DNA from: Pseudomonadota bacterium
Lineage (GTDB): Bacteria; Myxococcota_A; UBA796; SXON01
Direction: 5' to 3'
Length of the DNA stretch: 64,000 nucleotides
NCBI GenBank assembly: GCA_030685065.1
Contig: JAUXQH010000158.1
Span: forward strand, 1-64,000
Made by a program: the position numbers and the translations under genes. Positions 58,276 to 64,000 of the stretch are shown here, one piece after another. Within the stretch, counting starts at the first letter, position 1. Every line of letters begins with the position of its first letter. The notes beneath the pieces were generated by a model, which ran no database searches, was not told where the DNA came from, and saw only the letters and a list, made by a program, of their open reading frames with translations.

Positions 58276-60297
58276 ATGAACCCGAGCGTCCCCGCCTCCG
58301 ACCGGCCCGCTGAAGCCATGCACGCCCCTGGCTTCTCTCCGGAAGTGTTCGGGAAGTACTTCCTGGTCGACAAGATCGCGATGGGAGGCATGGCCGAGAT
58401 CTTCAAGGCGAAGACCTTCGGCCACGGCGGCTTCGAGAACCTGCTGGTCATCAAGCGCATCCTCTCGCACCTGTCGGACAACGAGCAGTTCGTCCGCATG
58501 TTCATGGACGAAGCGAAGGTGTCGGCGCTGCTGCAGCACTCGAACATCGTCCGGATCTACGACTTCGCGCGCATCCGCGACAACTACTTCATCGCGATGG
58601 AGTGCGTCGAGGGCAAGGATGTGAAGCTCATCCTCCGCAAGCTCGCGGAGCGTCGCAAGCTGCTCCCCCGCGAGTTCGCGGTGTACATCGCGATGGAGGC
58701 CGCGAAGGGCCTCGACTACGCGCACAAGCACGCGACACGCCAGGGGCAGCCGCTCGGCATCGTGCACCGCGACGTGTCCCCTTCGAACCTGCTCGTGTCC
58801 TACGGGGGCGACATCAAGGTCGCCGACTTCGGCATCGTCAAGGCGGCGAACTGCGCCGAGGACACCGACGCGGGCATGCTCAAGGGCAAGTTCGAGTACA
58901 TGAGCCCCGAGCAGGCGAGCGGCAAGGAGCTCGACCGTCGCTCCGACATCTTCTCGCTCGGCATCATCCTCCACGAGATGTTGACGGGCCGCCGGCTCTT
59001 CAAGAGCGACGACGAGCTCAAGACGCTCGCCCGCATCAAGTCGGGTGACGTAGACCCGCCCAGCACCCTCAACCCAACCGTGCCCGCGCGCCTCGACGAG
59101 ATCGTGATGCGCGCGCTCGCGAAGGACGCCGGTGACCGCTACCAGGACGCCCGCGAGCTCCACGCCGACCTCCTCGAGTTTCTCTACCCGGCCTCCCCCG
59201 ACCTCACCCAGCAGAGCCTCGCCCACTTCATGTCCGAGCTCTTCTCGGACGAGGTGAACCAGGAGCGGTCACGCCTCGAAGAGGGCACCCGCCTCGCGCT
59301 CGCGCTCCACGAGAGTGGGCAGTCGGTCGAGCTCGAGCCCGACTGGGAAGAGGAGTCGCCGAGCACGCGGACCCGGGGCGGCGCCCCCCTCCCGCCCGAG
59401 CCCGCGCGGCCCGCGCCCAAGGTGCCGTACGTCGTCGCCGGGCTCGCGCTGCTCTTCTCGCTCGCCACCGCGGCGTTCTTCCTCACCCGGCCCGCGCCGG
59501 AGATCGCTGATGGGCCCGCGATCGAGTCGGCCGCCCCCTCCACCGGCTCCGTCCAGCTCAAGGTGGCCCCGGTCGAGGGCGCCGTCGTGGTCGACGGCGT
59601 GGCCTCCGGCCAGGGCACCGACGTGACGATCGCCAAGCTCGTGCCCGGTACGGAGCACACCATCGAGGTCACCGCGGAGGGCTACACCCCCTTCAAGGAG
59701 ACCGTGAGCGTCGCCGCCGGCGAGCGCGTGCGCCTCCAGGTCACCCTCGTGCCGGTCGGCCCCGTGAAGCAACAGGTCGCGCGGCCGGACGGGCAGCCCA
59801 CGCCCAACGGCGCGGACGCCTCCCGCGGCACGCCGCGAGGCTCCGGGACCCCCGCCGTAGCCGCCCCCGCCACCGCGGCGTTCGCCTCCAACCCCTCCGG
59901 AGCCGACGTGTTCGTGGAGGGGCGCCTCATCGGGCATACGCCCTTCGACTGGGAGGGAGTGGCCGGCACCCGCTACGGCGTCGAGTACCGGATGCCGGGC
60001 TACGACACCACGCGCTTCTCGGCGACCCTGCCGAAGGCCGGTGGCCGCGAGAGCTACGAGCGCACCCTCTCCGAGCGCGTCAAGGCCGAAGGCAAGCTCT
60101 CGGTCAACGTGAGCGGCGGGTGGGCCGAGATCTTCGTCGACGGCAAGAAGATTGGGAACACCCCGATCTTCGGCTACTCGCTCCCGGCGGGGAGCTACAC
60201 GGTGCGCGCGCGGAACGAGGGCGCGGGCCTCGACCAGAGCAAGACGGTCACCGTGAAGGCGGGCGAGACCGCCTCGCTCCCGTTCTCCGCCAACTAA
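58276..60297 (+). CDS. Ser/Thr protein kinase with PEGA domains
   Basis: This 673-residue Hanks-type kinase has a kinase domain (about 25-300) with the Gly-rich IAMGGMAEIFKAK, VIKRIL (ATP Lys), IVHRDVSPSNLLV, VADFGIVKA and the YMSPEQASGKELDRRSDIFSLGIIL motifs, all intact. A membrane segment is near 377-398. Three PEGA-like beta domains follow outside (EGAVVVDGVASGQG, GADVFVEGRLIGHTPF, WAEIFVDGKKIGNTPI). PEGA domains bind outside polymers, so it may sense the cell surface or wall. It has a strong promoter that would give a leaderless message. Its stop lies in the first copy of a 14-bp repeat. Confidence 0.95.
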   Translation: MNPSVPASDRPAEAMHAPGFSPEVFGKYFLVDKIAMGGMAEIFKAKTFGHGGFENLLVIKRILSHLSDNEQFVRMFMDEAKVSALLQHSNIVRIYDFARIRDNYFIAMECVEGKDVKLILRKLAERRKLLPREFAVYIAMEAAKGLDYAHKHATRQGQPLGIVHRDVSPSNLLVSYGGDIKVADFGIVKAANCAEDTDAGMLKGKFEYMSPEQASGKELDRRSDIFSLGIILHEMLTGRRLFKSDDELKTLARIKSGDVDPPSTLNPTVPARLDEIVMRALAKDAGDRYQDARELHADLLEFLYPASPDLTQQSLAHFMSELFSDEVNQERSRLEEGTRLALALHESGQSVELEPDWEEESPSTRTRGGAPLPPEPARPAPKVPYVVAGLALLFSLATAAFFLTRPAPEIADGPAIESAAPSTGSVQLKVAPVEGAVVVDGVASGQGTDVTIAKLVPGTEHTIEVTAEGYTPFKETVSVAAGERVRLQVTLVPVGPVKQQVARPDGQPTPNGADASRGTPRGSGTPAVAAPATAAFASNPSGADVFVEGRLIGHTPFDWEGVAGTRYGVEYRMPGYDTTRFSATLPKAGGRESYERTLSERVKAEGKLSVNVSGGWAEIFVDGKKIGNTPIFGYSLPAGSYTVRARNEGAGLDQSKTVTVKAGETASLPFSAN

Positions 60298-60361
60298 TCT
60301 CCGCCCACTAATCTCCGCCCACTAGTCTCCGCCCACTAATCTCCGCCCACTAATCTCCGCG
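60285..60361 (+). repeat. 14-bp tandem repeat x5 starting at the kinase stop codon
   Basis: Five 14-base units of CTCCGCC(C/A)ACTA(A/G)T lie at 60285-60298, 60299-60312, 60313-60326, 60327-60340 and 60341-60354, followed by half a unit (60355-60361). The first contains the last codons and TAA stop (60295-60297) of the kinase, and each later unit repeats a TAA or TAG. The 108-base gap after the kinase holds this array plus 44 bases to the next stop, with no gene. Confidence 0.92.
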
Positions 60362-60405
60362 AACCGACCGCTCGTCCGCTCGGAGCGAACACCGCGCGGG
60401 ATGAC

Positions 60406-61671
60406 CTAAGGGATGGGCCCGAAGGTGATGGTCCCGTCGTCTTTCGCCGTGTCGGCGCCGTTGGCGACGAGGATCGCGGCGGTGGCGCCTCCGCCCGCGG
60501 CCAGCGCGCCGAGGCCGGCCCACAGGTACCAGGGCGCGCCCTTGCGCTCCTTCGTCACGACACCGGGGGCAGCCGCCGCCGGAGCGGTCTGGAACAACAG
60601 CTGGTCGAGCACCGCGTTCGACGACACGTCGAGCGCGATCACCTGGGGGCTCACGCGGTCGCTCTTGATGTCGCCGCTCTCGGAAAGAAACCCGACCGCG
60701 GCGGGTACCAGCGAGAGGAGCGCGGAGATCGGGTCGCTCCCGGCGTCGGCGGTGAGCGCGCGGGAGAAGTTGCCCGACGCGGGCGCGTAGACCTGCAGGG
60801 CCACCTCTCCCGTGCTGGTGACGCCCACCACGAGCACCGGATCCCGGTCGGTGAACTGGCCGAGGCTCCGGTACAGATCGCGCGTCTGCCGCGAGCGGCC
60901 CGGTGCGTCGCTCGCGGCACGGCCGATGGCCCGCGCGGAGAGGACGGGCGCGAGCGACTTCTTCTCACCGGGATCGAGCACGAGCGTCTCGAAGGCGGTG
61001 GATCCGTCGGCACCGCGAATGAGCACGTAGTGCTCGCCGGGGACGACGGTGACCTCGCCCGGGGGGGTCTGCCGGCCGTCGACCCACATCGACGCGTCCC
61101 CCGGGGCGAGGACGGTGAGGGAGGCCGAGGACTCGCCCACCGCCGCGGAGCGCACCTGGCCGTAGAGCGCCACGATCTGCGGGGGATAGTTGACCGCGTC
61201 GAGCTGGCGCGAGGGGTTGAGGGTGACCGACCGCCGGAAGGCCAGGCGAGCCGCCGCCTCGTTGCCGAGCCCGGCCTGCGCGAGGCCGAGCAGCGTGAGC
61301 GCCTCGTGCAGATGACTCACGTCGGTGCTGCTCGCGAGGCCGGCGGCGAGCAGCCGGGTGGCCTGCTCGAGCACGGGGATCGCCTGATCGGGCTGGGCCC
61401 GGTCGTAGAGGATCTTCCCTTCCCGCAGCGCGTCCCGACCCGGGCCGAGCGCGAAGGCGTCGAGGATGAGGTCCTCCCGGCCGGCGAGGTGAGCGCTCAC
61501 CTCGGCGGGGGTCAACCCGTTCACCTTGCCCGTGGCGTCGAGCGCCTCGGCCAGGCGAACGGCGGCCACGTCCGCCGCCTTTCCGGTGAGTCCGGGCAGG
61601 TGCGCCCCAACCACCACCATCTCCGGTACCGCCGCGAATGCACCGGTGGCCAACAACCACGTTGCGATCAT
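60406..61671 (-). CDS. TPR/PEGA-like envelope protein
   Basis: This 421-residue protein has a short signal (MIATWLLATGAFA), then helical repeats with TPR-like pattern (about 85-160: LREGKILYDRAQPDQAIPVLEQATRLLAAG, HEALTLLGLAQAGLGNEAAARLAFRRSVTLNPSRQLD). A PEGA-like beta domain follows (LTVLAPGDASMWVDGRQTPPGEVTVVPGEHYVLIRG). The C-terminus has one membrane segment (WYLWAGLGALAAGGGATAAILVA) and a short tail GTITFGPIP. This combination is a common myxobacterial outer-envelope type with unknown role, possibly a partner of the PEGA kinase, with which it shares a convergent gap. ATG 61671 lies 6 bases after TACGAT without a ribosome binding site. Confidence 0.75.
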   Translation of the reverse strand: MIATWLLATGAFAAVPEMVVVGAHLPGLTGKAADVAAVRLAEALDATGKVNGLTPAEVSAHLAGREDLILDAFALGPGRDALREGKILYDRAQPDQAIPVLEQATRLLAAGLASSTDVSHLHEALTLLGLAQAGLGNEAAARLAFRRSVTLNPSRQLDAVNYPPQIVALYGQVRSAAVGESSASLTVLAPGDASMWVDGRQTPPGEVTVVPGEHYVLIRGADGSTAFETLVLDPGEKKSLAPVLSARAIGRAASDAPGRSRQTRDLYRSLGQFTDRDPVLVVGVTSTGEVALQVYAPASGNFSRALTADAGSDPISALLSLVPAAVGFLSESGDIKSDRVSPQVIALDVSSNAVLDQLLFQTAPAAAAPGVVTKERKGAPWYLWAGLGALAAGGGATAAILVANGADTAKDDGTITFGPIP

Positions 61672-61677
61672 GACGGC

Positions 61678-61705
61678 ATCGTAGCACCTCGGCGCATGGT
61701 GCTAC
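61678..61705. promoter_or_regulatory. Inverted repeat and -10 between the TPR/PEGA gene and ruvC
   Basis: GTAGCACC (61681-61688) and GGTGCTAC (61698-61705) form a perfect 8-bp inverted repeat around 9 bases, in the 72-base gap between divergent genes. On the minus strand TACGAT (61683-61678) overlaps its left arm and ends 6 bases before ATG 61671. A repressor bound to this operator could block the promoter. Confidence 0.45.
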
Positions 61706-61743
61706 GGGCGGCCGTCGGATAAACCGCGGGCTGTGGAGTTTCC

Positions 61744-62403
61744 ATGAAGGTTCTCGGCATCGACCCGGGCAGCCGCTCGACCGGCTGGGGCGTCGTGACC
61801 CGGGAGCAGGGCCGCTACCGCCTCGTCGCGGCCGGCGCGATCCACACGAAGTCGGACACGCCCATGCCCCAGCGCCTCCTGGCGATCCACCAGGGCCTCG
61901 CGGCCGTCATCCTGCTGCACGAGCCCGAAGTCATCGCCATCGAGGCCATCTTCGCCCACAAGAGCGCAGCGAGCGCGCTCGTGCTCGGCCAGGCGCGTGG
62001 CGTGGCCCTGGTCGCCGCCGCGGCATCGGGCCGGCCGGTGTTCGAATACAATGCGATGACCATCAAGAGCTCGGTCGCCGGCAGCGGGCGCGCCGACAAG
62101 GAGGCGATCGGGCGCATGGTCGCTGTGCTGCTGGGCGGGCGGGTCGAGGGGCCCCACGACGCGGTGGACGCCGTCGCGATCGCGATGACCCACCACGCAC
62201 ACGCGCATCGCCACGCCGCGGCCGAGCGCCTCGCCACGGTCACCTCCGCCGCTACGCGCACGGCCGCCACCCGCGCCTCCTCAATACGCGCCTCCCCCCA
62301 GGCTCCGACGCTCGCTCCGCGGGCCCCCGCCGCGCGCCGACTCCCGAAGCTCCCGGCTGCATCGGCCTCCCCTCCCCGCCCCTCCGAAGAGGTCGACGAA
62401 TGA
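61744..62403 (+). CDS. ruvC: Holliday junction endonuclease RuvC
   Basis: This 219-residue resolvase cuts four-way junctions. It has the catalytic Asp in LGIDPGSRSTGWGVV, the Glu in VIAIEAIFAHKSAASALVLGQARGVAL, and the third site in GPHDAVDAVAIAMTHH. The last 45 residues are a low-complexity Ala/Arg/Pro/Ser extension absent in E. coli (173 residues). ATG 61744 has a GGAG ribosome binding site. It overlaps ruvA by 4 bases (ATGA). Confidence 0.95.
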   Translation: MKVLGIDPGSRSTGWGVVTREQGRYRLVAAGAIHTKSDTPMPQRLLAIHQGLAAVILLHEPEVIAIEAIFAHKSAASALVLGQARGVALVAAAASGRPVFEYNAMTIKSSVAGSGRADKEAIGRMVAVLLGGRVEGPHDAVDAVAIAMTHHAHAHRHAAAERLATVTSAATRTAATRASSIRASPQAPTLAPRAPAARRLPKLPAASASPPRPSEEVDE

Positions 62404-62999
62404 TCGCCCGCCTGCGCGGTGACGTGGTCGAGATCGCGCTCGATCATCTCGTGCTCGACGTGAACGGCGTCGGCTACGAGGTGTTCGTGACCACCCGCAC
62501 CGCCGAAACGGCGCGGCTCGACGCCCCGCTCACCCTCCACGTCCACACTGCCCTGCGAGAGGACGCCCTCACGCTCTACGGCTTCGCGTCGGCAGCGGAC
62601 AAGGTCGCGTTCCTCCAGCTCAACACCGTGCAGGGGGTGGGCGCGCGCACCGCGTTGAACGCGCTCTCCACGCTCGCGGTCGACGCGCTGGCGACCGCGG
62701 TGAATGGCAATGATCTCAAGGCCTTGTGCAGCATTCCCGGCGTCGGAAAGAAGACCGCCGAGCGGATGGTGCTCGAGCTCAAGGGGAAGCTCTCCTCCGC
62801 GCCCTCGGCGATCCCCACCTCGGCTCCGCGCGCCGCGCCCGACGATCAGCTCCCACTCGCGCTCGCGCAGCTCGGCTACAAGAAGTCCGAGATCGACCAG
62901 GCGCTCGCCCGGCTCTCGGAACGCGGGCTCACCGCCGCCCCGCTGAATGACCGGCTCGCCGAGTCCCTGCGCCTGTTCGCGGCCGGCGGCCGGGCATGA
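62400..62999 (+). CDS. ruvA: Holliday junction helicase subunit RuvA
   Basis: This 199-residue protein binds the four-way junction and loads RuvB. It has an N-terminal OB fold ([28 protein letters not shown]), two helix-hairpin-helix motifs ([16 protein letters not shown] and [18 protein letters not shown]) and a C-terminal RuvB-contact domain ([26 protein letters not shown]). The length is normal. Its stop overlaps the ruvB start (ATGA). Confidence 0.96.
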   Translation: MIARLRGDVVEIALDHLVLDVNGVGYEVFVTTRTAETARLDAPLTLHVHTALREDALTLYGFASAADKVAFLQLNTVQGVGARTALNALSTLAVDALATAVNGNDLKALCSIPGVGKKTAERMVLELKGKLSSAPSAIPTSAPRAAPDDQLPLALAQLGYKKSEIDQALARLSERGLTAAPLNDRLAESLRLFAAGGRA

Positions 63000-64000
63000 C
63001 CCGCTTCGTCGACCCGAATCCTGACGGGGAGGGGGAAACCGAGGCGCTCGACCCCGCCCTCCGCCCGGTCCGCCTCGACGACTACGTCGGGCAGGACCGC
63101 ATCAAGGACAACCTCCGCGTCTACATCCGCGCGGCTCTCCAGCGCGGCGAGGCCCTCGATCACGTGCTCCTGTCCGGGCCCCCCGGCCTCGGCAAGACGT
63201 CGATGGCGCACATCCTCGCGGAGGAGCTCGGCGTCGAGCTGCGCATGGCGTCGGGGCCCACCCTCGAGCGCGGGGGCGATCTCGCCGCGATCCTCAACGG
63301 GCTGGGGCCCCGCGAGGTGCTGTTCATCGACGAGATCCACCGGATGAACCGCGCCGTCGAGGAGATCCTCTACCCGGCGATGGAAGACTTCCAGATCGAT
63401 CTCATCCTCGGGCAGGGGCCCGGGGCGCAGTCCGTTCGCCTGCCCTTGCAGCGGTTCACGCTGGTCGGCGCCACGACCCGGTCGGGGCTCCTGACCGCTC
63501 CGCTCCGCGCGCGCTTCGGCATCCATTGCGCGCTCGACTTCTACACGCCCGCCGAGCTCAAGAAGATCCTCCTCCGCAGCGCCGAGCGGCTCGCCCTCGA
63601 CATCGAGGACGCCGCCGCCGACGAGCTCGCCGGCCGGTGCCGGGGCACGCCCCGCATCGCCAACCGGCTCCTCCGCCGCATCCGGGACTTTGCCCAGGTC
63701 GAGACCGGAGGCCGCATCGACGTGGCATTGACGCGCCGTGCGCTCGAGCGGCTCGAGGTCGATGCCCGGGGGCTCGACGCGATGGACCGCCGCATCCTCG
63801 AGGTCATCGCCCTGAAGTTCGACGGTGGCCCCGTGGGCCTCTCGAACCTCTCGGCCGCGATCGGCGAGGAAACCGACACCATCGAGGAGGTCTACGAGCC
63901 CTTCCTCATCCGCGAGGGGCTGCTCCAACGCACGCCGCAGGGCCGGGTGGTGACGTCGGGCGGGTGGAAGGTGGTCGGGGTGGAGCCTCCGCCGGCCAAG
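62996..64000 (+). CDS. ruvB: Holliday junction helicase RuvB (3' end outside window)
   Basis: The ATG at 62996 overlaps the ruvA stop, and the frame is open to the last base (335 codons). It has the RuvB start [19 protein letters not shown], Walker [17 protein letters not shown], Walker [11 protein letters not shown] and sensor [19 protein letters not shown]. The lid domain is followed by a winged helix ([41 protein letters not shown]). RuvB is the hexameric motor of branch migration. Only a few C-terminal residues and the stop are likely missing. Confidence 0.96.
   Translation, partial: MTRFVDPNPDGEGETEALDPALRPVRLDDYVGQDRIKDNLRVYIRAALQRGEALDHVLLSGPPGLGKTSMAHILAEELGVELRMASGPTLERGGDLAAILNGLGPREVLFIDEIHRMNRAVEEILYPAMEDFQIDLILGQGPGAQSVRLPLQRFTLVGATTRSGLLTAPLRARFGIHCALDFYTPAELKKILLRSAERLALDIEDAAADELAGRCRGTPRIANRLLRRIRDFAQVETGGRIDVALTRRALERLEVDARGLDAMDRRILEVIALKFDGGPVGLSNLSAAIGEETDTIEEVYEPFLIREGLLQRTPQGRVVTSGGWKVVGVEPPPAK

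Overview
The window is G+C-rich and almost fully packed with genes. It looks like a chromosomal segment of a myxobacterium-like organism (Myxococcota, formerly Deltaproteobacteria). The reasons are: a secreted trypsin with a MYXO-CTERM-type tail (55771-56781); many lipoproteins with short signal peptides and acidic Asp/Thr-rich linkers; MopE-like Asp/Cys motifs; a Ser/Thr kinase with PEGA repeats; and a palindrome upstream of uvrA that resembles the Myxococcus LexA box. I saw no insertion sequence, prophage, CRISPR array, rRNA or tRNA.

Layout. 1-5399: the end of a Gly-rich protein, then a double-length UvrA. 5448-8749: an MBL-fold lipoprotein, an esterase lipoprotein, a flavodoxin-like protein and a GYF/SH3 membrane protein. 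8922-11525: a KefF/KefC potassium-efflux pair. 11564-18989: five co-directional, mostly overlapping lipoprotein genes. 19081-33119: a complete 14-gene complex I operon (nuoA to nuoN, minus strand) in canonical order. 33251-36628: rnhB, three small lipoproteins (one like a copper monooxygenase, one with a C-x4-CH motif) and rnhA. 36625-43906: a glycosyltransferase/radical-SAM fusion, a receiver-like/PilZ-like protein with a pseudokinase-like partner, a MopE-like lipoprotein, a polytopic membrane protein and two tiny membrane proteins. 44036-48635: an outer-membrane protein, dapA, dapB and an FAD monooxygenase. 48632-54310: a minus-strand cluster of a membrane-anchored protein, an HTTM protein, a glucose/sorbosone-dehydrogenase-like cytochrome lipoprotein and a two-domain radical SAM protein. 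54365-61671: a glycosyltransferase, the MYXO-CTERM protease, a radical SAM protein, a Cys-rich lipoprotein, a PEGA kinase and a TPR/PEGA envelope protein. 61744-64000: ruvC, ruvA and ruvB (ruvB runs off the window).

The known pathways are complex I, lysine/diaminopimelate synthesis (dapAB), nucleotide excision repair, Holliday-junction processing and RNase H activity. Around them sits a dense layer of envelope proteins whose functions are mostly unknown.

Three signals cut across gene families. (1) Short tandem repeats at three gene ends each re-copy the stop codon (20 bp x3, 15 bp x3, 14 bp x5). (2) Many first genes of transcription units have a TAnnnT-type -10 element only 5-8 bases before the start codon and no Shine-Dalgarno sequence, as expected for leaderless mRNAs. 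(3) Hairpins at convergent gene ends contain the stop codons. Individual oddities are the tandem UvrA lacking both insertion domains, a probable CTG start codon, a permuted lamin-tail insertion in a vWA protein, and a radical SAM protein with a cysteine-less second radical-SAM-like half.
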